This document shows positions 21,243 through 31,499 of a DNA stretch of 64,000 nucleotides, one piece after another. The stretch is from Chimaeribacter coloradensis (GTDB lineage: Bacteria > Pseudomonadota > Gammaproteobacteria > Enterobacterales > Enterobacteriaceae): contig NZ_PJZH01000003.1 in the NCBI RefSeq assembly GCF_002858715.1, forward strand, positions 124,001 to 188,000. Reading direction: 5' to 3'. The translations under genes and the position numbers were made by a program. The notes below the pieces were generated by a model, which was given only the letters and a program-made list of their open reading frames with translations, searched no databases and was not told where the DNA came from. Within the stretch, counting starts at the first letter, position 1, and each line of letters starts with the position of its first letter.

Positions 21243-22340
21243 GTGATCATCATTAGATATCTGGTACGGGAAACCTTCAAAAGCCAGGTTGCGATCCTGT
21301 TCATCCTGCTGCTGATCTTCTTCTGTCAGAAGCTGGTCAGGGTGCTGGGCGCAGCCGTCGATGGCGATATCCCAACAAATCTGGTCCTCTCCCTGATGGG
21401 GCTGGGCGTGCCTGAAATGGCACAACTCATCTTGCCGCTCAGCCTGTTCCTCGGGCTGCTGATGACCTTCGGCAAGCTCTACACCGAAAGTGAAATTACC
21501 GTGATGCACGCCTGCGGGCTGGGCAAAAAAGTGCTGATTGTCTCCGCGCTGCTGCTGGCGCTGCTGACGGCGGTGGCGGCGGCAGGCAACGCTTTCTGGC
21601 TCGGCCCCTGGTCGTCAAAACACCAGGATGAAGTGCTGGCGGAGGCCAAGGCCAACCCGAGCATGGCGGCGCTGGTGGAGGGGCAGTTCCAGCCCTCGCA
21701 GGACGGCAACGCGGTGCTGTTCGTCGGCAGCGTGAAGGGCAAGGAGTTCCATAATGTGTTCCTGGCGCAGTTGCGCCCGAACGGCAACCAACGCCCGTCG
21801 GTGGTAGTGGCGGATCGCGGCCACATGGAGCAGCGCGCCGACGGCTCACAGGCCGTGACCCTGAACCAGGGCACGCGTTATGAAGGCACCGCGATGCTGC
21901 GTGATTTCCGGGTGACCGATTTCAACAACTACCTGGCGGTGATTGGCCACCAGGCGGTGAACCTCGACAACACCACCGAAGCGGAGCAGATGAGCATGGG
22001 CCAGCTGTGGCAGGCCACCACGCCGGATGCGCGCGCCGAGCTTCACTGGCGGCTGACGCTGGTGTTCTCCGTGCTGCTGATGGCGCTGATGGTGGTGCCG
22101 CTCAGCGTGGTGAACCCGCGCCAAGGCCGGGTGCTGAGCATGCTGCCGGCGATGCTGCTTTACCTGATCTTCTTCCTGCTGCAAAGCTCGCTGCGCTCCA
22201 ACGGCGCAAAAGGCAAGTTCGACCCGATGGTGTGGATGTGGGCGACCAACGCCGCCTACTTCGTGCTGGCGCTGGCCCTGAACGCCTGGGACACGGTGCC
22301 GGTGCGCCGCCTGCGCGCCCGTTTTAAAGGAGCCGCGTAA
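21243..22340 (+). CDS. lptF: LPS export permease LptF
   Basis: The 365-residue inner-membrane protein has three N-terminal membrane segments, a periplasmic beta-jellyroll domain (about residues 125-270) and three C-terminal segments. MIIIRYLVRETFKSQVAILF matches E. coli LptF, including the GTG start. With LptG and two LptB it forms the ABC exporter that extracts lipopolysaccharide from the inner membrane and passes it to LptC. Its stop overlaps the start of lptG by one base. Confidence 0.97.
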   Translation: MIIIRYLVRETFKSQVAILFILLLIFFCQKLVRVLGAAVDGDIPTNLVLSLMGLGVPEMAQLILPLSLFLGLLMTFGKLYTESEITVMHACGLGKKVLIVSALLLALLTAVAAAGNAFWLGPWSSKHQDEVLAEAKANPSMAALVEGQFQPSQDGNAVLFVGSVKGKEFHNVFLAQLRPNGNQRPSVVVADRGHMEQRADGSQAVTLNQGTRYEGTAMLRDFRVTDFNNYLAVIGHQAVNLDNTTEAEQMSMGQLWQATTPDARAELHWRLTLVFSVLLMALMVVPLSVVNPRQGRVLSMLPAMLLYLIFFLLQSSLRSNGAKGKFDPMVWMWATNAAYFVLALALNAWDTVPVRRLRARFKGAA

Positions 22341-23413
22341 TGTTTGGGGTATTGGATCGCTACATCGGGAAAACCATCTTTAACACCATCATGATGACGC
22401 TGTTCATGCTGGTGTCGCTCTCCGGCATTATCAAGTTTGTCGATCAGTTGCGCAAAGTGGGGCAGGGCGGCTATTCCGCCACCGGCGCGGGGCTGTACAC
22501 CCTGCTGAGCGTGCCGAAGGACATCGAGATCTTCTTCCCGATGGCGGCACTGCTGGGCGCGCTGCTGGGGCTGGGCGCACTGGCGACCCGCAGTGAGCTG
22601 GTGGTGATGCAGGCGTCCGGCTTCACGCGGATGCAGATCGCCGCGTCGGTGATGAAAACCGCCATCCCGCTGGTGCTGCTGACCATGGCGATCGGCGAGT
22701 GGGTCGCGCCGCAGGGCGAGCAGATGGCGCGTAACTACCGGGCGCAGATGATGTACGGCGGCTCCCTGCTCTCCACGCAGAGCGGGCTGTGGGCCAAAGA
22801 TGGCCCGGACTTTATCTTCATTGAGCGCCTCTCCGGCGAGAATGAGCTGTCCGGCGTCAATATTTATCACTTTGATAAAGAGAACCACCTGCTGTCAGTG
22901 CGTTACGCGGCGAGCGCCACCTTTGACGCCGATGCCCGCGAGTGGAAGCTCTCGCAGGTAGACGAGTCAGGGCTGGGCGGCAAATTCATTACCGGCCACC
23001 AGACGCTGAACGGCGTATGGAAAACCAACCTGACGCCGGACAAGCTGGGCGTGGTCGCCCTCGACCCGGATGCGCTCTCCATCAGCGGCCTGCGCAACTA
23101 CATCAAATACCTGAGCCAGAGCGGGCAGGAGTCGAACCGCTACCAGCTCAACATGTGGAGCAAGATCTTCTCCCCGCTGTCCGTGGCGGTGATGATGCTG
23201 ATGGCGCTGTCGTTTATCTTCGGCCCGCTGCGCAGTGTGCCGATGGGCGTGCGGGTGGTCACCGGGATCTGCTTCGGGTTCCTGTTCTACGTGCTGGACC
23301 AGATCTTCGGCCCGCTGAGCCTGGTGTATAATATTCCGCCGGTTCTTGGTGCCTTGCTGCCAAGCCTGCTGTTTTTACTGATAAGCGTCGGGTTGTTGTT
23401 GAAGAGACGCTAG
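22340..23413 (+). CDS. lptG: LPS export permease LptG
   Basis: The 357-residue partner of LptF has the same topology: MFGVLDRYIGKTIFNTIMMT, a periplasmic jellyroll in the middle and C-terminal membrane segments (PVLGALLPSLLFLLISVGLL). Together they form the transmembrane half of the LptB2FG transporter. The ATG overlaps the lptF TAA (TAATG), so expression is coupled. A strong terminator follows. Confidence 0.97.
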   Translation: MFGVLDRYIGKTIFNTIMMTLFMLVSLSGIIKFVDQLRKVGQGGYSATGAGLYTLLSVPKDIEIFFPMAALLGALLGLGALATRSELVVMQASGFTRMQIAASVMKTAIPLVLLTMAIGEWVAPQGEQMARNYRAQMMYGGSLLSTQSGLWAKDGPDFIFIERLSGENELSGVNIYHFDKENHLLSVRYAASATFDADAREWKLSQVDESGLGGKFITGHQTLNGVWKTNLTPDKLGVVALDPDALSISGLRNYIKYLSQSGQESNRYQLNMWSKIFSPLSVAVMMLMALSFIFGPLRSVPMGVRVVTGICFGFLFYVLDQIFGPLSLVYNIPPVLGALLPSLLFLLISVGLLLKRR

Positions 23414-23431
23414 TTTTCTTCCCCCGATACG

Positions 23432-23465
23432 CAAAAAAGCCCCAGATTGGGGCTTTTTTATTTTT
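23432..23465 (+). terminator. lptFG terminator
   Basis: AAAAAAGCCCCAGATTGGGG followed by CTTTTTTATTTTT is a classical stem-loop with T-run. A-run and T-run on opposite sides allow it also to serve the convergent regulator gene. Confidence 0.93.
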
Positions 23466-23487
23466 GCGGGAATGCAGGCCGCGCCCC

Positions 23488-24243
23488 TTACTCCTGCCGT
23501 GAAAACACCGAGATCACCGCGTCAAGGTGTGCCTTCATCGCCCGCCGTGCGCCTGCGGCATCCCCCGCGTCGATGGCTTCCAGGATCGCCCGGTGCTCCT
23601 GCTCGGAGCGGTGCGGCATGTCGTCCGGCGTGTAGTTCCGCTGCAACACCCGGAACATGCTGCCGTAACGGTGGCCGAGCAGGTGGCCGATGATGAACGC
23701 GTAAGCCGGGTTGCCGCTGGCCTGGGCGATGCGGATGTGGAACAGCCGGTCGCCGGGGTGGGTTTCCGATCCGGCGCGGTTGTCCTCGCAGTTGCGCAGG
23801 TAAGCGGCGCGGATGGCGGCACGCTCCTCTGCGCTGGCGTAACGGGCCGCCAGCGCGGCGGTTTCCGGCTCTATCAGGCGGCGGGCCTGCAACAGCGAGA
23901 AGGGCGGCAGCTCGCTGTTGAGGTCGAGATCGATCCCCAGCTCCTCGTCCAGCTCGCCCCACTGGCCGCGCCCGGCCTGCGCCATCACCGGCTCCGGCGA
24001 GGCGGTCACCGGCGGGTGGCGCACAATCACCCCGTTGCCGACCTTCACATCCACCAGCCCCACCACCTCCAGCGCGATCAAGGCCTCCCGCACCGAGGCG
24101 CGGCTCACCTGCAACTGGGCCGCCAGATCGCGCTCCGACGGCAACCGGCTGCCGGGCGGGAACTCCCCGTTTTCAATCAGCCCGCGCAGCTGATCGGCTA
24201 TCTGCCGGTAAAGCCGTGGGTTTTCGAGCCTGGTAATCGGCAT
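23488..24243 (-). CDS. GntR/FadR (FCD) family regulator of the fucose cluster
   Basis: The 251-residue protein has an N-terminal winged helix (FPPGSRLPSERDLAAQLQVS, then RASVREALIALEV) and a C-terminal FCD ligand domain. Its metal-binding His/Asp/Arg set is visible in ARRLIEPETAALAARYA, DRLFHIRIAQASGN and AILEAIDAGD. FCD regulators of the UxuR/ExuR type bind sugar acids. It is divergent from the fuconate dehydratase gene, so fuconate or its dehydration product is the likely inducer (inference). The ATG at 24243 has an AAGGGA site; an upstream start 14 codons away is less likely. Confidence 0.88.
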   Translation of the reverse strand: MPITRLENPRLYRQIADQLRGLIENGEFPPGSRLPSERDLAAQLQVSRASVREALIALEVVGLVDVKVGNGVIVRHPPVTASPEPVMAQAGRGQWGELDEELGIDLDLNSELPPFSLLQARRLIEPETAALAARYASAEERAAIRAAYLRNCEDNRAGSETHPGDRLFHIRIAQASGNPAYAFIIGHLLGHRYGSMFRVLQRNYTPDDMPHRSEQEHRAILEAIDAGDAAGARRAMKAHLDAVISVFSRQE

Positions 24244-24411
24244 GGTCCCTTCTCCCTGTGGTCGGTTAAGCGATTCAGCCACCAATTCCCATTGATGCTC
24301 CTTGAGGAATTGTTAGCAGCATGTAAAAACTGAATCCGCGTTGATGATGTTTTGTGCAGCCGGTGCCATCTTAGCAAACCCCGCCGCCGGGTAAGCAACA
24401 CATTCTCACTG

Positions 24412-24457
24412 AGTGGCCTGACCTTCAGGCTCTTTTTACCCGGTCAGTGGCCTGACC
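24412..24457. promoter_or_regulatory. Candidate operators of the fucose cluster
   Basis: AGTGGCCTGACC occurs twice, 34 bp apart (24412-24423 and 24446-24457). The second lies in an inverted repeat, GGTCAG-TGGC-CTGACC (24442-24457), directly ahead of the dehydratase gene. This fits an FCD-regulator binding region; not tested. Confidence 0.45.
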
Positions 24458-24481
24458 ATTAGACCTGACAGCGAGGCACCC

Positions 24482-25759
24482 ATGACCCAGTTTACCGCCC
24501 TGCGCGTTGAAGACATCCGTTTCCCCACCTCGCAGGCGCTGGACGGCTCCGACGCCATGAACCCGGACCCGGACTACTCCGCCGCCTATGTGATCCTGGA
24601 AACCGATGACCCCAACCTCAGCGGCCACGGCCTGACCTTTACCATCGGCCGCGGCAATGAGATCTGCTGTGCGGCTATCCGGGCGCTGGAACACCAGATC
24701 ATCGGGCAGTCGCTAGAGGCCATCACCGCAGACATGGGCGCGTTCTGGCGGCGCTTCACCAGTGACAGCCAGCTGCGCTGGATCGGGCCGGACAAAGGCG
24801 CGATCCACCTGGCGACCGGCGCGGTGATCAACGCCGTCTGGGATGCGTGGGCGAAATCCTGCGGCAAGCCGCTGTGGCAACTGGTGGCGGACATGTCGCC
24901 GGAGGAGCTGGTGCGCTGCATCGATTTCCGCTACCTCACCGACTGCATCACGCCGGAGCAGGCGCTGCGGCTGCTCACCGAGCGCGCCGAAGGGCAGGCG
25001 CAACGGCGCGAGAAACTACTGGCGGAAGGCTACCCCTGCTACACCACCTCGGCGGGCTGGCTCGGCTACCCCGACGAGAAGCTGCGCCGCCTCTGCCAAC
25101 AGGCGGTGGACGCCGGGTTCTCCTTCCTGAAACTCAAGGTCGGGCGCGACCTGGAAGATGACATCCGCCGGGTGCGCATCGCCCGCGAGGTGATCGGCCC
25201 CGACCGCCAGTTGATGATCGACGCCAACCAGGTGTGGGAAGTGGAGGAGGCGATCGACTGGGTCAACAAACTCGCCTTTGCCCGGCCCTGGTTTATTGAG
25301 GAGCCGACCAGCCCGGATGACATCGAAGGCCACCGCAAAATCCGGGAGGCCGTCGCGCCGGTGAAAGTCGCAACCGGCGAGATGTGCCAGAACCGCATCA
25401 TGTTCAAACAGTTCATTATGCGCGGTGCGATCGACGTGGTGCAGATTGACGCCTGCCGGATGGGCGGCGTGAATGAGGTGCTGGCGGTGATGCTGATGGC
25501 CGCGCGTTATAACCTGCCGGTCTGCCCCCATGCGGGTGGCGTCGGGCTGTGTGAGTACGTGCAGCACCTCTCGATGATCGACTACCTCTGCATCGCCGGG
25601 ACGCATGACGGGCGGGTGATTGAGTATGTGGACCACCTGCATGAGCATTTCGTCACGCCGTGTGAGATCCGCGGCGCGGCCTATATGCCGCCCCGTGCGC
25701 CGGGCTTCTCGATTGAGATGCACGCCGCCTCCCTCGACCAGTACCGCTTCCGGGGGTAA
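24482..25759 (+). CDS. L-fuconate dehydratase
   Basis: The 425-residue enolase-superfamily enzyme is of the L-fuconate dehydratase type. It has FLKLKVGRDLEDD (catalytic Lys pair region), metal ligands in MIDANQVWEV, WFIEEPTSPDD and KVATGEMCQNR, and the catalytic His in VCPHAGGVGLCE. It removes water from L-fuconate to give 2-keto-3-deoxy-L-fuconate. It is first gene of an operon with lactonase, dehydrogenase and mutarotase genes for the same pathway. Related acids such as L-galactonate could also be substrates. Confidence 0.9.
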   Translation: MTQFTALRVEDIRFPTSQALDGSDAMNPDPDYSAAYVILETDDPNLSGHGLTFTIGRGNEICCAAIRALEHQIIGQSLEAITADMGAFWRRFTSDSQLRWIGPDKGAIHLATGAVINAVWDAWAKSCGKPLWQLVADMSPEELVRCIDFRYLTDCITPEQALRLLTERAEGQAQRREKLLAEGYPCYTTSAGWLGYPDEKLRRLCQQAVDAGFSFLKLKVGRDLEDDIRRVRIAREVIGPDRQLMIDANQVWEVEEAIDWVNKLAFARPWFIEEPTSPDDIEGHRKIREAVAPVKVATGEMCQNRIMFKQFIMRGAIDVVQIDACRMGGVNEVLAVMLMAARYNLPVCPHAGGVGLCEYVQHLSMIDYLCIAGTHDGRVIEYVDHLHEHFVTPCEIRGAAYMPPRAPGFSIEMHAASLDQYRFRG

Positions 25760-25761
25760 CG

Positions 25762-27720
<1,959 letters not shown>

Positions 27721-27774
27721 CCCGGCGCATTACGCGCCATTGATGCGTTATCCACCCTGGATCAAGGAGTTAAC

Positions 27775-29013
27775 ATGCTAGTCAACAAGAGTGCGTCACT
27801 GCCGGGCAATACCGGCCAACTGGCCACCAGCGGGCGCTGGGCGCTGATGCTGGTCACCAGCCTGTTCTTTATGTGGGGGTTGTCCTATGGCCTGCTGGAT
27901 GTGTTGAACAAACATTTCCAGGAGACGTTGCACGTCACCAAGGCGCAGTCCGGCCTGTTGCAGGCGGCCTATTTCGGTGCCTATTTCCTGGTGGCGCTGC
28001 CCGCCGGGCTGTTTATGGACCGTAAAGGCTATAAAGCGGGGATTCTGGTCGGGTTGTGCCTGTATGCCGTGGGCGCGCTGCTGTTTGTGCCTGCCGCCTC
28101 CGCCAACAGTTTTGCGCTGTTCCTGCTGGCGCTGTTTGTGATCGCCAGCGGGCTGGGCTGCCTGGAGACGGCGGCGAACCCCTACGCCACGGTGCTGGGT
28201 GACCCGGCCGGGGCGGAGCGTCGGCTGAACCTGGCGCAGTCGTTTAACGGGCTGGGGCAGTTTATCGGCCCGATGATCGGCGGCACGCTGTTTTTCTCCG
28301 CCACGCAGGCGCAGGGCAGCGGGCAGGAGTCGGTGAAGATGACCTATGTGGTAATTGCCGGGCTGGTATTGGTGATCGCCTTCCTGTTCAGCCGCACCCG
28401 GTTACCGGACATCCGCGAGAGCGGCGACGCACCGGGGGAGGCACCGCGCGGCCTGTGGCAGCACCGGCACTTCGTCGGCGGGGTGGTGGCGCAGTTCTTC
28501 TATGTGGCGGCGCAGGTCGGCGTCGGGGCGTTCTTTATCAACTATGCCACCGAGCACTGGCATAACGTCTCGAACCAGAGTGCGTCTTATCTGCTGTCGG
28601 TGGCGATGATCAGCTTTATGGTCGGGCGCTTCTTCAGCACCTGGCTGATGGGGCGGGTGGCGGCCACGACGCTGCTGATGCTCTATGCGCTGGTGAATAT
28701 CGTACTGTGCGGGTTGGTGGTGCTGAGTATTGAGAACGTGTCGGTGATTGCGCTGGTGGCGGTGTTCTTCTTTATGTCGATTATGTTCCCGACCATTTTC
28801 GCGCTGGGCGTGAAGAATATGGGTGTGCATACCAAGCGCGCCAGTTCGTTCATGATTATGGCGATTGTCGGCGGCGCGATCATGCCCTACTTCATGGGGG
28901 CACTGGCAGACCATTACCACACGGCGATCTCCTACCTGCTGCCGATGGCCTGTTTCGCGGTGGTGTTTATGTACGGGCTGAGCCAGCGCCGGGCGCAAAA
29001 GGCGGGGCATTAA
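27775..29013 (+). CDS. FucP-type MFS sugar:proton symporter
   Basis: The 412-residue protein has 12 predicted membrane segments. It opens with a cytoplasmic stretch and then LFFMWGLSYGLLDVLNKHFQ, the FucP/GluP signature with the conserved Asp, and LETAANPYATVLGDP later. It is the probable L-fucose uptake system and closes the operon 54 bp after the mutarotase gene, preceded by AAGGAG. The spacer holds no clear terminator. Confidence 0.88.
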   Translation: MLVNKSASLPGNTGQLATSGRWALMLVTSLFFMWGLSYGLLDVLNKHFQETLHVTKAQSGLLQAAYFGAYFLVALPAGLFMDRKGYKAGILVGLCLYAVGALLFVPAASANSFALFLLALFVIASGLGCLETAANPYATVLGDPAGAERRLNLAQSFNGLGQFIGPMIGGTLFFSATQAQGSGQESVKMTYVVIAGLVLVIAFLFSRTRLPDIRESGDAPGEAPRGLWQHRHFVGGVVAQFFYVAAQVGVGAFFINYATEHWHNVSNQSASYLLSVAMISFMVGRFFSTWLMGRVAATTLLMLYALVNIVLCGLVVLSIENVSVIALVAVFFFMSIMFPTIFALGVKNMGVHTKRASSFMIMAIVGGAIMPYFMGALADHYHTAISYLLPMACFAVVFMYGLSQRRAQKAGH

Positions 29014-29045
29014 CCGATAGCCGCTGTCAGATTAGCGATAACCAG

Positions 29046-29069
29046 GGCGACCTGAGCGTAGCAGGTCGC
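29046..29069 (+). terminator. Hairpin after fucP-like gene
   Basis: Perfect 8-bp arms GCGACCTG/CAGGTCGC (29047-29054 and 29062-29069) 33 bp after the stop. No T-run follows, and its right arm merges with the first 109-bp repeat unit. Confidence 0.45.
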
Positions 29070-29549
29070 TGTGGGAGCGTCGCGGTAAGGTCGGAGACTC
29101 ACGGGGCGACCAGCGGGCGAGGCGTCCCTCCGGGAACCTCGTCCGCTGTTTCCCCTGTTAATGGGCTTGGTGGGTCGCTGTGGAAGTGTCGCGATAAGGT
29201 CGGAGACTCACGGGGCGACCAGCGGGCGAGGCGTCCCTCCGGGAACCTCGTCCACTGTTTCCCCTGTTATCGGGCTTGATGAGTTGCTGTGGGAGCGTCG
29301 CGGTAAGGCTGGAGGCTCACGGGGCGACCAGTGGGCGAGGCGTCCCTCCGGGAACCTCGTCCACTGTTTCCCCTGTTAATGGGCTTGATGGGTCGCTGTG
29401 GGAGGTGTTGCGGCAGGGCTAAAGTTTAACGGGGCATTATGACCGCTGTGGGAGCGTCGCGTTAAGTCCGGAGACTCACGGGGCGACCAGCGGGCGAGGC
29501 ATCCCTCCGGGAACCTCGTCCACTGTTTCCCCTGTTATCGGGCATTGTG
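29064..29549. repeat. Tandem 109-bp hairpin repeats
   Basis: Three full units follow each other with an exact 109-bp period (29064-29172, 29173-29281, 29282-29390), then a degenerate 50-bp piece (29391-29440) and a fourth unit (29441-29549). Each unit holds a 38-bp stem-loop such as 29111-29148, with arms CAGCGGGCGAGG/CCTCGTCCGCTG. In unit 3 both arms change (CAGTGG/CCACTG), keeping the pairing. The array fills the space between the convergent fucP-like and ampH genes; no coding frame in it is credible. Confidence 0.92.
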
Positions 29550-29576
29550 AGTTTCTGTAGGTATATCAGTCACGCG

Positions 29577-30725
29577 TCAGTCGTGGCTGTTGTTATTCAC
29601 CAGCGCCGTGACCAGATCGTTTACCCCGTCACTCATATTGGTGAAGCGCGTCAGTTCGGTGCGCGTCACCACCACGAACACGCCGATGTTCTTCTTCGGC
29701 ACCATCGCCATATAGGTAATGAACCCGCCACCGCCGCCGGTTTTCTGGATGATGGTCGGGCGGCCGTTTTTCGCCGCCATTGTCACCCAGCCCAGCCCCA
29801 GCGCATCCGCCTGGCCTGGCACGTCCATGCCTTTCAGCGAGACCAGCTCACTGCGGCGGAAGTACATGGTCTGGTCACGCGTGGCGACCACCGACGGCGC
29901 GCGGCCGTTGGATGCCAGGAACTGCTGCATCCAGCGCTGCATATCTTCCGGCGTGGAGTAGACGCCGCCACTGCCCGCCGCCGCGACAGTGCTGCGGCAG
30001 GCGCTGCTGCCTTTGCCGACCATCAGCCGCGCGCACTGTGCCGCGGTCGGCGTGAAGGTGGTGTTGACCATGCCGAGCGGGCCGGTGACCTTCTCGCGCA
30101 GCAGGGTGGGGTAGGGCTTACCGGCGGCGTTGGAGAGCGCATCGGCCAGCAGGTCATAGCCTAAGTTGGAGTAAGCGGCATGCACGCCCGGCGGCACGGT
30201 GATTTTGGCGGAGCGCAGGTATTGCCAGCGGTTGGCCTCGGTCGGCCAGGTGAACACCGTGCGCCCGGCCTTGCCGCCCGGCTGCTCACGCGGCAGACCG
30301 CTGGTGTGAGTGGCGAGGTTCAGCAGGGTAATCGGCTGGCGCGCGTTATAGGCGGGCACACGGGCGCCGCGCGGTGCGTATTTCTTCAGCGGGTCAACGA
30401 GCCGGACTTTGCCTTCATCCGCCAGTTTCACCATCACTTCGCCGGTCATCAGCTTGGTCAGCGAGGCGATGCGGATCATCGAGTCCGGCCGCGGGCGCAG
30501 GTCGTTACCCGGCTGGGTTTCCCCATAACTGCGGAACACCTGTTGGTTGTTATCAATCACCACCAGCGCCATGCCCATCGCACCGCTGTTATAGAAAATG
30601 TGCTCTGCAAAGCTGTCCACGACCTGCGAGGTCAACTGCGCCTGGGCAAAGCCGCGCACCGGCAGCGCCGCCGCAACCAGCCCGAGCAATAAAGAGGGGA
30701 GTAATTTAGCCAATCTGGTTTCCAT
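29577..30725 (-). CDS. ampH: D-alanyl-D-alanine carboxypeptidase/endopeptidase AmpH
   Basis: The 382-residue class C-type penicillin-binding protein is close to E. coli AmpH. It has a signal peptide (METRLAKLLPSLLLGL, ending VRGFAQA), the SxxK motif in IASLTKLM, YSN in AAYSNLGYD and KTG in IIQKTGGGGGF. It trims peptidoglycan cross-links in the periplasm and assists recycling and cell-shape maintenance. I start at the ATG at 30725; the open frame runs 52 codons further but with no homology. A beta-lactamase role is unlikely. Confidence 0.94.
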   Translation of the reverse strand: METRLAKLLPSLLLGLVAAALPVRGFAQAQLTSQVVDSFAEHIFYNSGAMGMALVVIDNNQQVFRSYGETQPGNDLRPRPDSMIRIASLTKLMTGEVMVKLADEGKVRLVDPLKKYAPRGARVPAYNARQPITLLNLATHTSGLPREQPGGKAGRTVFTWPTEANRWQYLRSAKITVPPGVHAAYSNLGYDLLADALSNAAGKPYPTLLREKVTGPLGMVNTTFTPTAAQCARLMVGKGSSACRSTVAAAGSGGVYSTPEDMQRWMQQFLASNGRAPSVVATRDQTMYFRRSELVSLKGMDVPGQADALGLGWVTMAAKNGRPTIIQKTGGGGGFITYMAMVPKKNIGVFVVVTRTELTRFTNMSDGVNDLVTALVNNNSHD

Positions 30726-30963
30726 GAGAGGCAAGAGACAAGTGGCGATTATCATAATGGCAACCGCCGCGTCTGACAGGCAGAAAATGCGGCCGATACT
30801 AAAAAAAGTGTGAACAATCCTCACGCCCGCGTTGCGCATGCCTGGCGGGGCAGGGTGATGAAGCGCTGAATTTTTCGTCACTTAAGCGCAGACAAAAGGG
30901 ATAACAGTTGCATGGCGATCCTGGGCAGGTATAATGCACCCGTTTTCCGCATACTACTTCAGT

Positions 30964-31048
30964 GCCGAAGTGGCGAAATCGGTAGACGCAGTTGATTCAA
31001 AATCAACCGCCGCGAGGCGTGCCGGTTCGATTCCGGCCTTCGGCACCA
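30964..31048 (+). tRNA. leuX: tRNA-Leu (anticodon CAA)
   Basis: An 85-nt tRNA with encoded CCA, acceptor GCCGAAG/CTTCGGC, long variable arm, T-arm GTTCGATTC, and anticodon loop TTCAAAA giving CAA. It corresponds to E. coli leuX, a well-known chromosomal integration hotspot; AT-rich foreign-looking DNA begins just downstream. Confidence 0.97.
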
Positions 31049-31068
31049 TCGAGTACGTATGAACAATC

Positions 31069-31094
31069 AAACCACCGCAAGGTGGTTTTTTTGT
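31069..31094 (+). terminator. leuX terminator
   Basis: AAACCACCGCAAGGTGGTTTTTTTG forms a short perfect stem with a T-run 20 nt past the tRNA. Confidence 0.92.
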
Positions 31095-31156
31095 TTCTGG
31101 GGGTTGGGGATAAGGCTTCATGCGTAATAGACATTTGAGCATATCTGATTCTAACA

Positions 31157-31249
31157 ACCCTTCAAGATTAATTAACTTGAATCGAAAATTAAGTTTCTAA
31201 AATTAAGCTATTACTTAGAAACTCAAACTAAATATATAATTTGAAGGGT
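31157..31249. repeat. Nested inverted repeats in the AT-rich leuX flank
   Basis: Outer arms ACCCTTCAA (31157-31165) and TTGAAGGGT (31241-31249) enclose inner arms AGTTTCTAA (31192-31200) and TTAGAAACT (31215-31223), with partial pairing between. The remaining bases of 31095-31499 hold no gene I can support; base composition is strongly AT-rich. Confidence 0.65.
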
Positions 31250-31499
31250 AGTATTTAGAAGATATAAAATCTTCACTTTAAGATAAATATAAAATTTTTA
31301 TGCTTTACTTTAACGCATGTAGATTTTTTAAATAAAATGCTGTTCCTAAGCAATTATTTTTATATAAATTATTATTTATGAAACAAATGGGTTTGCTTGT
31401 AAATTCTTTTATGTAAAATGAATTTTTAGAATTTAATTAACTTATATGCAGTGATTGAGAGTCTTGCTCTATAGCAAGACTCTATTAAAATTTAAATTT

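Noticed and set aside
29161-29379. 72-codon frame inside the 109-bp repeat array
   Set aside because: It only reads through repeat units, has no ribosome site and the repeats show stem conservation rather than codon conservation.
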